Counted from the first letter of the stretch, positions 11,972 through 23,270 are shown. The stretch is DNA of 30,346 nt from Apostichopus leukothele (GCA_010014835.2 JAAAKB020000017.1:437699-468044), one strand, 5' to 3'. Numbers and translations: made by a program. Notes: generated by a model not told the origin, from the letters alone.

Positions 11972-12255
11972 CTGGAGTTTGGGTCATTTTCCTGCATTTG
12001 AACTCTCTGGGTTTAATGCCGGCCACGAGACCCTTAAGACCAGCATTAAATCGCTTTTTGGTTTTTTCTCGCATGGTCAGAACAATGTGCTTCCTTCTGC
12101 GTACATGGCAGCCTTGACATAAATCCGTTACGGACAGGACAGTACCGCCGTGGTTGGTACTCCACTCACGAGTCCTATCAATGGTCATGAATGCAACTGA
12201 CCGACTGTCCGGTTTATCTTCCAAAAGAAACAACTTCTCTTCAAAAGAGACTTTC
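11972..12255 (-). other. Exon-like unassigned open stretch
   Basis: An open minus-strand frame runs through 12374-11880, and its middle is visibly richer in G+C than its surroundings. It has a plausible acceptor (CAACACTAG, ending 12256) and a weak donor (CCAG then GTTCGT, GT at 11971-11970). The encoded 94 residues include EEKLFLLEDKPDSR, DRTREWSTNHGG and DLCQGCHVRRRKH. I do not recognise a family. The 3' phase (one base left over) would fit exon 7794-8126 and would also restore a Gly, but the peptide does not look like the DUSP rhodanese domain. It could be a missed exon of this or another minus-strand gene, or chance. Confidence 0.25.
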
Positions 12256-15200
12256 CTAGTGTTGCAAAATTTTCTGCTTAGTCTGAATACCTCATAACTA
12301 AAACAACACAAAGCACAGCTTCCAATACTCCTGTAATATGGTGTTCTGAAGATCCACGTAGAATTAAAGCCCACTGCTTACTGACAAGATATATGGGTAT
12401 ACATACTTGAGACCTGGCATACCCACTCACTAATAACACTCTCACTTAACAATGCCAAATTGTTGAGTCACCCAAAAAAATGTCGAATATTCCTTGCGTC
12501 CAAGTTTTTTATTGATCAAACCATTCCCAAGAAAACATCAAACCAAAACTATGGTATTATTAAGAAGCCAAAAGAATTGTAGGGAAGTATCAATATTCTT
12601 CCATGTTAGCTCCTTGGTGACAAAAACAAATCAGGTATTTCAAGAAAAATATCCCCTCTGTTGGATGATAAAATATAACCTTTTTTTTTTTAAATGCTAA
12701 AAATCCTTTCCTATTCTCCTTGATCCAGAAAAAGTTACTTCCAACACTGACCCACAATCTGGCCGAAGAGAATAACTTGGATATTACCACCACAGAATAG
12801 TATCAATGTGTGTGTATCCCAATCAGTGGACAGAGTACCAGTGAATAATTACTGCTGCAGAACTGCAGAACCGCTGATCACCAGAGCTGTAACACAGCCA
12901 ACCATGGGAGGTCGTTTGTAGACACAGAAGGATATTAACAAGGATGAGTCATACTCACCAACCAGCATAAGCCAGAACTTACTTAAAGCAATAAGCAGCA
13001 ACAACAATAACAAACAAACTGGTTCTATATAATTCTTTGCGACCACAGATAGGGGAAGTTTATTCCCCTCTCTGGTGAGTGATAAAACCACAGAAGACAT
13101 CTATTGTCAGGCATGGTATATTTATGAAAGCTTTGGTAAGAATCGTATTTACATTTATACAAAGATATAAGAAAGATCTTTATGTAAACAATGACTAAAA
13201 CTAAGTTCAGATTTTACAGAGCTTCTTCGTACCAGCATTATACAGTCATTGCTGTAGGTACAAAGTTCAGCCACATGTCTTCTCACTTTCCAATGATGTC
13301 AGAGCTATATTTTCAGAACTGAGCTCATGCAGTCACTTAATTTTGAGTGCAAAGTCTTTAATTTGCACGAGTTTTACAGGGAACAGCACAGACTGGTATT
13401 TTAAGATTACTCAACATCTTGTGGTCAGGGTCTCCTAGAAACGGTTGAAATAACTGAGAGAATTTCACTACCGGAAAGTATTAATTGCATCACCGGCATT
13501 ATGAGTCAATGTTTTAATTAAATTCGTACTTCTGGACAATCAAAAGTAGCATTTGAAGGCTGGGTTAACGACAAACAAATTGAAATGCATGATTTACAGG
13601 CAAGCCCTTAAATGGCTAATATGTTAGTTGGACTCTGGATAACTACAAAAGAGAGATTCAGATGTTGAAAAGACCTCTCTTATTTCTACGATTAATGTGA
13701 ACTTTTTTCTTAACAGATCTTTGAGTAGGTACCTTTACATGGAATATATCTGTAGGGACTTCCAATTTTCACATTACAAACCCTTAAATAAAGGATCAGA
13801 AAAAAATGGTTGATTTCAGGTTCAGAGTAGCTGATTGCTCACCCACAACTCCCACTGTCTTAAATGATAATAAAACATGTATTTCTGTATACTATTCTTC
13901 TCACACTTGCTGAAATACAGCATAGAGAATCAAACTACAGTTCTCCTTGTTAGGGTTTTCAGATTTCCTTCCAATTTCCCATCTTACTTTGGTACACTGT
14001 GTTCCCATAGAGCTCAGCTTATTCATTTCATGTGAATTGAGAAAACTTGAAAAACAACTTTTAGTTTTTCCACTCCAGTGCAGAGTTGATAAATATAAGT
14101 AAATTCTCTGAATCAAATGGTATTTGGTACTTGATACCTTCTGATACTGCTGCACAACCTCAATACCAGGGGTGTAATCCCATCATAACCATCGGAAAGC
14201 CCTGGGGGTAGTTATGCAACATTCTTGACAAAGTTTTGATATGACAAACAGTACTGGCAATAGAGTTTAATCATATCTGAGGAGACCACTCATTTGAAAA
14301 CCAGGGGATTCAATCATAACTGGTACAAAATGGTATTTTATATTACACACAATATATCTCAGATAGTTCAAATGAGCACAAGGGTGTAAAGTGTTTAAAG
14401 GTTCATTCTAGGTCATGGTAGAGTGCTGAGGTTGTCTGGAGACAGGTAAGCCAGGAAATAAAGTCATATACACAGCTGAAGGATCTTACATAATTTGGTC
14501 AGCCTATTTATAGCCCGGAAATAAGATCAAGATGGACACAACAAGATAAGTACAAAAAGTGTACTTTCAGATCATGATGTTACTGTACATTACTCTAAAA
14601 CTGAATGCTACTTGTAAATCTTACTTGCTAATGATTCAAATGTAAAAGGCTGGTGTTGTTACCCATTGTGACTTTGAAAGTAATACATGAATACTACAAA
14701 TAACATTTCCAAGACATTTAAGGATGGCTTGATCTAAATCAGTAACATGTCTGAAAGATTGTGTTAACTGAAATATAAATTTTAAAACAAATTGTCTATT
14801 CTGTATCCACAATTCATTTGATTTTTGCTGGGGAGGACCTCAACAGCTCTACCCCCCCCCCCCAACCCCTCGATAGAAGTCTACTTCAATGATCGCAGGA
14901 CAACCCTTTCTTTTTTTGTCAAATTCTGGATATGCTCCTGCTTTTGTATAAATAAAATGTAACAAAGTCAAATTTACTGATACCTTTCAAGAAAAACCTT
15001 TTAAGAAAAGTCACCTTAGATAAAATCCAGGGAATGGAAAACCCCAGTAACTGATTGTGAACATTAAATTGCACCTAATATTTGTTCCAGTATTTACAAT
15101 AGTTAAAAGCCAAGAGTTAATCCAAAGGTGTGCATTGATTAAAAATAACTTGTGGAATTCTCCTATGTACAAAGATTTACTGAATGAAGTCCATTGAACA

Positions 15201-16107
15201 TCATACCATGGTTTTTTGTATGTCACAGCAACAAACACAAGAAACTATGTCACATACATAATGCAATGAATTCAGAGATTCCTGGCTACAAACATGTGAT
15301 TCTATTATACACAGTTCATGCTCGATAACCCAGCACATCCCTTTAAGTCACAGTACCAGTCTTTTGCACACAGAGCTGTAGCAACAGCCTTAATCAAACT
15401 GTTTGATTGGTTGGTGAGTTATGATGTCAGTGTGACTTCATAGCTATATATTCATCAATACCTTAGTGTGCAAATAAACTACATGTGAAAACTTTGGTAT
15501 ATGGAAATGAATCTAATATCACCAACGAGCACCACAAAGGGACCTGTACATAACAAAGGAAAGGCACAAACTTTTGACGTAATTATGAAAAGTCACCATA
15601 ACAAAATTCTAATATTTGGCAATGCTGAGGTAGTTACTATTTTACAAAGAACTGACGGATGTTGGCTATGTGTCCGAACAGATTTCATTAAGTAGCAGGG
15701 TGAGGGGTTTTTTTCGTGTAATTTTGTGAAACCAAAAAAAACGGATAGCCATGATCATCATTTAGTCACAGTACCTATAGTGCTCCCAAAGATTGCATGC
15801 CAACATTTGCAAAAAAAACAGTAAAAAAAACATGTAAAATTGTTCTCAGACATTAAGTTGCATATTGAAGATAAAGCTGATAAAGTTAATGGAAGCAAAA
15901 AATGCTTTGTTTATGTTACATACATTAAGACTTTTGTGGCTACAAAGTTATTGTAAACTCTCTGTCCCAGCAAACAATTAATATATTAGAACAGTTAACT
16001 TAATTAAAAATTTGTGAATAAAGCCAAAGAAGACTTGAAGAGAGTATCGCTACCAGCTGATGACAATCAGCTTTAAACTCTTACTTCTCCACTTTCTCCC
16101 TAACCCC
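12256..16107. other. Noncoding AT-rich sequence, probably intronic
   Basis: No gene or repeat family recognised. Contains a run of 12 C at 14852-14863 and AP-1-type heptamers at 12464, 12945 and 13502. Short open frames here lack recognisable domains. Confidence 0.5.
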
Positions 16108-16207
16108 NNNNNNNNNNNNNNNNNNNNNNNNNNNNNNNNNNNNNNNNNNNNNNNNNNNNNNNNNNNNNNNNNNNNNNNNNNNNNNNNNNNNNNNNNNNNN
16201 NNNNNNN
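16108..16207. other. Assembly gap of 100 N
   Basis: Exactly 100 N, the conventional placeholder for a gap of unknown size. It abuts a transposon fragment on the right, so a repeat probably caused the break. A missing upstream exon of the DUSP gene could lie here. Confidence 0.99.
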
Positions 16208-16462
16208 ATCAGAGCCGTAGATACGGCATTGCAAACTATCTAAGCGTAGCGCCACCATGAGTTGGCGCGAAGCGTACAAGAAAATTTGGGCTGAAAATGC
16301 CCCCCAGATCGCTGGAAATGGTACTTCCCAGGCCTTGTAAGTTGCATCTTAGCATTTTCTCTTTGAAATTACTAGCGATATCATAAAAACGTACCAAAAA
16401 ATATGCTCAAGGGGGGGCGGCGGTTGCCCCCTTCACCCCCCTCCCCCTTGGCTACGCGCCTG
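16208..16462. mobile_element. Non-autonomous hAT-like DNA transposon, one end present
   Basis: The sequence runs from the gap edge to a terminus reading CTTGGCTACGCGCCTG (16447-16462), preceded by G-rich and C-rich runs. The complement begins CAGGCGCGTAGCC, with the CAG/CTG ends typical of hAT elements. The same terminus occurs in the 50-bp element at 23500-23549, which has an 8-bp target duplication. The other end presumably lies in the gap; the expected 8-bp flank on this side would be TTTTGAAC (16463-16470). No transposase is visible. Family assignment rests on end sequence and duplication length. Confidence 0.6.
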
Positions 16463-18857
16463 TTTTGAACAGTACCTGTCTCAATGAGATCTTTCAAGTA
16501 AAGTTAAATCATATCAATGTCTTAGTTATGCTCATTATTACAAAATGGAAAATGTATATATGATGAGTCAGGAATTTTGATGCACTAACTATAGCGTAAC
16601 CCAATATTAATTCTAAAATACTACATAAAATTACAAAAGCCTTCCAACAAACCACCCCTTACCAATTTGCTGCTTAATTATGCTCTTTAGGTACCCATCT
16701 CCTTCATGAAGTAAGTAAAATGTGGGTTTATAATTACACAGAATCCCAAAGCCGCACATTTATACTTACAAACTTTAGAGTTCATATTGGGAAATGTCAT
16801 TTTTGTATGCAGAGAGTATGAGACTGCTATCACAAATGGAGATTCTAGGAAATTAGAAATATTAATAATGGTCCTAAATAAATGAAGTTTGTCAATATTT
16901 AGAATCCAAAGAGGCTATCTTAAAGCAGTTTATTGATCAAGGAAAACAAAAGAGAAAAGAACTTTATAACCAAGCAATTCTACAGCTTCACATACATAAT
17001 ATGATCAACTTGACAGTTACTATGGCAACAAGATATGTATATACTTGCTGTTACACACCTCTTCCTGACCTAAACTAATTAGCCTGTGGGTATTCATTCT
17101 TCCTAGAACCATTATATCTTTAAGATGATTCCAAGTTGTATCTAACAACACTGGTTTATCCTGCCTCTCTTTTCATCCCCCAATAACATTCCAGTACACC
17201 ACGGTTGTCACATTTCTTTAACCCGCCTGGCTGAGATTTCAGTCTGTAATGGCTTGTAACAGATGGTGACTCATACTGGCTATAAAAAGTCCAGGTACTT
17301 TAATTAGGCTTTGCCTTCAAAGACCAAAGCTGCAAATCACCAGCAAATGCAGATTAAACTGATGCACCCATTCTCCATTATTGACAGGTTCTTTATACTT
17401 TGTGCAGATTGATTTTCACATTTTAAGAATCACAATTGTGACACACTAGGTCATATTGTTAGACAACATTGACACTGTTGTCAGCTTCAAACGATATACT
17501 TTTAATTATCACGTTGTAACTAACTATACTCTTACTGTTAAGTCACACACTGTATGCATGTATTTATCTCACCGAGGAATAAAAAGCCTTCAAAATATGA
17601 CCAGAATTATCATTCCAAGGTGTGAACTTTGCATGAACTTCTCAGTCACAGATGGGAATGCCTCACAGTTGCCTAGTGACCACTACTGGCCTCTTATACC
17701 CAGAATAAATCCTCTTCCTCAAATGCTGCATCAGCAGATGACAAGTCAAATATGGTCTCCCCAACAAACACTATGCAAATTGCAGGATAAGAACATGATG
17801 CATATTCATATCCAGGGTTCAGTAACTGCAGCTGAGTTTGAACAGGAGCAACTTACAGCCTGGGAGGACTAGCAGCTAATGAGAAGAGGAGCGAAGGTTT
17901 TTATGCAGGCTGAGACGAGAGCCAGGGAATGTAAATAACTTCATGCATCCATGTTTGAACGGAGTGAAATAATTCACGGAGCAATCATTCGATCATTACA
18001 GAGATACTAATGCAGGTATATGAAAGTCACTTCCACCAGAGAATGTACCGATTTGTTGACAATACAATTTATGGAGATGATTACTCAGCTATTACAGCTA
18101 TGGTGCAGAAAATATATTCAATTTATAGACAAGAGGAGCTACAATTAGTGGAAATTATTGTTCTTATTAAAGTCCTTTCTTCACATTTTTCCCTTCCATC
18201 CTTCCAATCCCTTTTGTTTTTTATTTATAGTTTTATTGTCACTTCCACAGCTGACTTAAAACATACTTCAAGACTTAGTTTACAACACAAGAAGTTGTCA
18301 AGAACTAAGAAGGCTTCGGTTACTATTTTCTCTTAGATGCCATATTTGCCAATAGTAACTGAACAGAATTTACAAATGAATGAGAAAGATTAAAAGTTAT
18401 GAACTCATGAAACACTACTTGGTTGTTGTGATTCCTTGACACATTTTGTTGGAGAACATTGAATATAAACGCTACACACAAGATTTCAAGTTTTGACCAC
18501 CATTGATGGCAGCATCAATTTAGATCTCATAATAAGTATGAAATTCATCCAGCCTATACTTCTAGAGTTATTGTGTTTATACAAGGTTTTCATACTCTTA
18601 TGTCAAATGACTTCAAATAAACTTTGACCTCTACAAAAAAAAAATGTGCGATTCTACTCACAAAGGTGGATGTACTTAACAAGTGTAAAGTTCACCAAAG
18701 TTTTATGTTTAAAGTTCCTGTTAACAAAATTTGACCTAGAACTGTTGATTTTTTTAGAATACTTCATTTTCACAAGAAGGTATCACAGACAAATACACAC
18801 ATTTATGCACACACATGCCATGACCATCTCATAGAGATTCTGTTGCCAACAATCCTA
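16463..18857. other. Noncoding sequence with no recognised gene
   Basis: A plus-strand open frame at 17456-17872 has no recognisable domain, start context or splice structure, so I do not call it. The stretch 17200-17880 contains isolated transcription-factor-like words (TGACTCA at 17267, ATGCAAAT near 17773) and could be conserved noncoding DNA, but this is a guess. Confidence 0.4.
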
Positions 18858-18871
18858 GTTGAAGCAGGGAG
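18858..18871. repeat. 7-bp direct repeat and start of left arm of a 34-bp palindromic insertion
   Basis: GTTGAAG at 18858-18864 is repeated at 18899-18905. Between them lies a palindrome with 16-bp perfect arms; its full extent is given in the next entry. Confidence 0.85.
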
Positions 18872-18898
18872 TTGTTATGGAACCATAACAACTCCCTG
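18865..18898. mobile_element. Ultra-short palindromic insertion (34 bp) with 7-bp flanking duplication
   Basis: The arm CAGGGAGTTGTTATGG (18865-18880) is followed by AA and then its exact reverse complement (18883-18898). The unit sits between identical GTTGAAG heptamers, as expected of a target-site duplication. No coding capacity. It could be a minimal foldback transposon relic; the second example at 29856-29884 has the same layout. Confidence 0.55.
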
Positions 18899-18907
18899 GT
18901 TGAAGCA

Positions 18908-19827
18908 ACTTTGCTGGTTTCTAGCTGCCAATTCATATGAAGAGAGCAATAAACTTGACTACATTCCAAGCTTTCATCACCAGAAACTCTAAACTGTTAA
19001 TATCCCCAACAACTGATGCATTATTACAGCTTTTGTTATTCGACCTTTGACATGGAATGAATTGTCCTCTGATATCAAGTTTAACCTGAGAGAATAACTC
19101 AATAGCATTTCACCTGTGACTGGAATATGCCAGTGGACACTGCTCAAAATGATCTCATCTTTTAGGAATCTTTCAAATTATCTGAATTCTATTCCCAGGG
19201 TTCATCTGGCCGCCTTAGGTCAAGTTGTGATGATAGAAATCCCTGTTTGTGTTGACAGGAGTTTCAACCAGTAACACATGTGTTGTGCACACAAACAAAA
19301 CATAAAAAAGTTGCTACAAAATTGCCAGTCCCTTTACACTTTAAGGGATATGAAGGACGTTGACCCTTTGACACCAAATTCTTGAACAAAATGGTCAACT
19401 TTGAGAATAGGCTTGCTAAAATACTTTGTTGGATCATTTCTTCCAGTGTGTCTTTCTCTTCTTCTCTCTTCTCAGCTTGCCTTTGTTTTTTCTTCTCTTC
19501 TTTTCTCTTTCTTCATCAGCTAATTGAGTACAGAACTAATGATCTCTTGCCATGCAAGTACACTTTAACACAAACAAGCAGTCATGTGCTTTGTTAAAAG
19601 TTTGGGCTTACAATGGTAGAATTTAGAAAAGGGCAATTAAGAATGAAACAAGGTTGAAACGGTCATCTAATTGTCAAAGATGTCATGTTTTGAACATCAC
19701 CTGACATTAGTGGCTTCATATTAGTTAACAGTACTGCGTTGTGTATATATGAGTCATGGCTTGCTTACTATTGTCACACAACATGGTTCTTTGTTAGTGA
19801 AAATGTAACCAGTTTCCCCCATCGCAG
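18908..19827. other. Noncoding sequence with a strong pyrimidine tract
   Basis: No gene recognised. At about 19440-19520 a long CT-rich run on the plus strand contains two sequences resembling 3' splice sites (TCTCTTCTCAG and TTTCTTCATCAG), but no exon follows convincingly. Confidence 0.45.
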
Positions 19828-20083
19828 CATTTTAGGGTGCTATGAAACCATGTGTTAACACATAGGGCAGCATGTACAACATTTTAGGGTGCTTTTAATC
19901 CATGTGTTAACACATAGGGCAGCATGTCCAACATTTTAGGGTGTTTTTAATCCATGTGTTAACACATAGGGCAGCATGTATAACACTTTAGGGTGCTATT
20001 AAACCATGTGTAACACATAGGGCAGCATGTCCAACATTTAAGAGTGCTATTAAACCATGTGTAAACATATAGGGCAGCATCTA
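19828..20083 (+). repeat. Five-copy 52-bp tandem repeat with palindromic core
   Basis: Copies start at 19828, 19880, 19932, 19984 and 20035; the fourth is 51 bp. Each begins CATTTTAGGGTGCT or a close variant and ends GCAGCATGT(A/C)(C/T)AA. The first three contain the perfect 14-bp palindrome ATGTGTTAACACAT, which decays in copies four and five. No coding potential. Confidence 0.95.
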
Positions 20084-20086
20084 GCA

Positions 20087-21199
20087 AGTGCAATACTAAC
20101 TAGTCCACATCTCTACATAACAGTATTGACATCTGTTCTGTTGCCTTTAGTGACCCACATTGTCATCCACCATAATAACCATAGGATATAAGTCCTGTGG
20201 AAAACATGTAGGCTTTACTCCATGAATGCAAGTAGATCCCAAAGAGGATGTGAGATTGGAGTACTCAAACATTACTAGTAGGTGATCAAAAAAACAAAAT
20301 AGACAAGACACTGGTATTTAAATTAACCAAACTCAGTAACCCATCACACGACTCTATGAAGATATTTATCACAATTTAAACCCACACTGGACAACCACCA
20401 GCCCGCCCACCATAGTTACCAAGCACAGTATAGTAAACCCACAATAGTCCACCACCTTCTCCCAGTTCCAGGCCATCATGTTACTTTCAGGACTTATAAT
20501 GCCAATCCTCCTCCTCATCACAATGCCTCAAGCTTGACTGGATCCATGTCAACTATTTGTGATAACTAGCTCTGCAATGGCATAGTTGGAGACTAGTACA
20601 GTACCTTGAGGGACACAGTACATGCACAGAGAAACAAATAATATCAAGAAATTTAGCAATTTATAATCACTAATTAGACAAGGCAAACTTATCCATGCGA
20701 AACCTTTACTTCAACCAATTCCATTTTTAAACATGTCTTCGTAAGCTCATCCTCTCCAAATTTTTAATGACAATTAAAACACAATATCTAATTTTCACAT
20801 TACAATTCCTATGTAACTAGCTTATTAATGAGCATTTCCAGATCTGGCATTTGACTTAACACTGACTAAGAGCAGGAAGTACTGGTACAACAGCTACTTT
20901 GACACAGATTCCTTCCTGTATGACTCACTCAGACATGGCAGTACACAGTATGATAACCCTAGACTTGCTGCAAACATCTCATTAATCACAAAACAATTGG
21001 CAGTTAATTAAGGAAAGAAACAACCACTTGAAAGTTAGATGATGATAATTTTGCTTTACAGACATGATCGAGTGGTAGGCTATTGGTGTACAAGTAGGTA
21101 CATCTGAAATATTCCCCAAAATGGTGAAATGATCAAATTTTAAAAGGATACTTCAGCAGTGCTTCTAAAGAAGTGGTGGAAACGTCTTCTAGGATCCGC
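20087..21199. other. Noncoding AT-rich sequence
   Basis: No gene, RNA gene or repeat family recognised. One AP-1-type heptamer at 20921. Confidence 0.5.
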
Positions 21200-21345
21200 A
21201 GATCTGTGAAAACGTCCCGAAACTTGTCCCAAAACTTTCAAAAATTTGAATGGATTTCGCTCACGAAAAAGTAGTGTTTCTTCCTGGCTGGTAGATTTGG
21301 AAGGAGGAGTTTATAGTGGGCGGTGCCCAGGGAGCGAGGGCGCAG
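21200..21345 (-). promoter_or_regulatory. Candidate core promoter on the minus strand
   Basis: On the minus strand a GC box (CACCGCCCA, about 21324-21316) is followed directly by TATAAA (21315-21310) in a locally CG-containing block that contrasts with the AT-rich surroundings. A start site would be expected near 21282. Its orientation and position upstream of the DUSP8/16-like exons make it a candidate promoter for that gene, which would then span about 17 kb from start site to stop codon. No first-exon donor could be firmly identified, so this remains tentative. Confidence 0.3.
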
Positions 21346-21375
21346 TGCTAAAATATTCCAAATGTGTAGTTAGGT

Positions 21376-21451
21376 AGTGCATTAGAGGAGTGGGAGACAG
21401 GTAAGAGAGGAGCGAAGTAAATCTTACCGGTCTCCTGTCAACTGATGCACT
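21376..21451. ncRNA. Imperfect hairpin of ~76 nt, precursor-miRNA-like or foldback
   Basis: AGTGCATTAG at the left end pairs with CTGATGCACT at the right end (with one G-U pair), and GGAGAC/GTCTCC and GGTAAGA/TCTTACC pair further in, around a 15-nt loop. A roughly 7 by 6 internal loop separates the two stem parts. Size and shape are near those of animal miRNA precursors, but the internal loop is large. It could equally be a transposon foldback. Confidence 0.25.
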
Positions 21452-22314
21452 TCTTCTATTTACCCAATATCTGGAAAGAGTTTAGCATTCTGCCGCTCCC
21501 CCCCTTCCCCCCACTCCTCCCTTCCCTTAACTGAGATTCCTACCACTCAATCCTTCCTCTGAATTAACTATGAAGGTAGTGACATTTGCTATTTTCCGTA
21601 CATCTGAAACATTCATAGATAAGATTTGTTGTTTCCCTTGAAACAGGACAGCAGGGAAACCACAGAATTGGAGGAAGTTCCAGGCCATTTACAGTTGGTC
21701 AGATGTTGACCTATATAGACCAATGCCTAAATGTATCCTTGATTACCCACATTAAACAAAGAGTACAAAGATATCAAGGCCCTGGGCAAAATGAGGAAAC
21801 AATACACATTTCCTAGTTTTTGTTTATTGTTGCATTGTCACATTTCATGGTTTCAGTGAGGTTGGAATGGGATGAAATGGTGGTGAGCTGTAATACATTC
21901 TATATTGGCCCAATGCAGTGAAGTCAAAAGTTTGTGACTGACAATGGCAAATGGGTTACCCTTCCCTTCCCTTTAAATTATTGGTAGTTCGATCCTTGCA
22001 GACGGATTCTGCAGTTTTACTTCTAAAACCATATATCTGAAAACATGAGTTGGAAGAAAGGTATCATATTTCATCAGAAATGAATAATTGCATAATCATT
22101 TGGAAGGATGCACACTTTTGAAAAAATTCATGTATCAACCATCAAGGGGAAAAAGTTGAAAATACAGAATATGATCACTTCTCCCCCTTTTCTTTTTCAT
22201 TTCCATTTACCTACTGATTTAAACCAGTCCTCCAATTTTAAAACCTCCAGAACAACCACGCTATGCAGCTGAAACAGAAGATGTGTAAGGCTGTAATATC
22301 TAAGGGGCATGTAA
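21452..22314. other. Noncoding sequence, nothing recognised
   Basis: Pyrimidine-rich near 21482-21530, otherwise AT-rich. No gene or repeat supported. Confidence 0.5.
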
Positions 22315-22350
22315 CTTGCTCAAACATCACTATAGCGATGTTTGACCAAG
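22315..22350. repeat. 36-bp near-perfect palindrome
   Basis: CTTGCTCAAACATC pairs with GATGTTTGACCAAG around a centre CTATAG, with only two mismatched positions. No flanking direct repeat was seen, unlike the two palindromes at 18865 and 29856. Confidence 0.75.
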
Positions 22351-22475
22351 TGCAGAGTTGCTGAAAACATAGAGTAAATCATCATGTTATATATCCATCA
22401 TTCATTAACCAGATTTATAATGTGAGATAGATGATAGAGAGAACATGAATATTAACATAAACTGATAGCATAGCA

Positions 22476-22660
22476 CTATCCCAGTCTTCATTCTAACCCT
22501 AACCCTATCCCAGTCTTCATTCTAACCCTAACCCTATCCCAGTCTTCATTCTAACCCTATCCCAGTCTTCATTCTAACCCTAACCTTATCCCAGTCTTCA
22601 TTCTAACCCTATCACAGTCTTCATTCTAACCCTAACCCTATCCTAGTCTTCATTCTGACC
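22476..22660 (+). repeat. Minisatellite built on the telomeric hexamer
   Basis: Seven units share the core CCCAGTCTTCATTCTAA followed by one or two CCCTAA-type hexamers. Unit lengths are 29, 29, 23, 29, 23, 29 and a partial; the difference of exactly 6 bp equals one CCCTAA, the complement of the TTAGGG animal telomere repeat. The last unit is degenerate. Confidence 0.95.
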
Positions 22661-23270
22661 AGGGCATCATACCATTCAAGTGACTCATAACAAGAGATGT
22701 CAGATCAGCAATAGAGTCCATCAGTGGAAGTTCCTAAGTTACAGAGCATCTAGTCAGAGTCATTTCCCATGAACTGATAATAGATCTTCTTAACAGCTCG
22801 GCTAATTGAGTAGAAAGTATTTCCGATACAGATCCATGCATCAGCATTGCATCATTTCCTCTATTGAGGTTTGTGTTTGAATTAAAAGTTAATCTGTTAC
22901 AACAATTGGATAGAGACATGAGTGAAATCTATGGATCAAAAGCAGGAACAAGCAGCATATAATAGTACTAAAAACTAGAATAACAGCAACAGCAGACCCC
23001 GTGGACACACGGAGATATCAACATATAGTAAGAAAGCAGTTCTAGCTCATTTCTAGTGATAGAAAGTTTAACCAAAGTTCTGCAATTTTCCAACCAGCTT
23101 CCATGTCCAGCCCTTGTACACATCATAGCGAACTGTGTGAGATATGTGTAAACATCAACATGTCATAAAGCTTGTATTGCAGAACGCATATTATTTCAGC
23201 TTGCCTTTCTCTAGATATACCATGATATTCCATTCAGGGCATTATTTAAGTCAGTTCATGTCATACTGAT
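22661..23270. other. Noncoding sequence, nothing recognised
   Basis: No gene or repeat supported. One AP-1-type heptamer at 22681. Confidence 0.5.

Noticed and set aside
11972-12255. Assignment of the exon-like stretch to the DUSP rhodanese domain
   Set aside because: The phase fits, but the peptide lacks the strand and loop motifs expected just before GGF, so it is left unassigned.
12849-13100. Minus-strand open frame with a run of Leu that looks like a membrane segment
   Set aside because: The Leu run comes from GTT/TTG-type low-complexity DNA. No homology recognised and no exon borders.
17279-17288. CTATAAAAAG as a plus-strand TATA box
   Set aside because: No GC box, no downstream exon and no gene on that strand; single TATA-like words are common in AT-rich DNA.
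17456-17872. 138-codon plus-strand open frame
   Set aside because: No recognisable domain, composition like the surrounding noncoding DNA, no splice or promoter context. A frame of this length is expected by chance in 30 kb.
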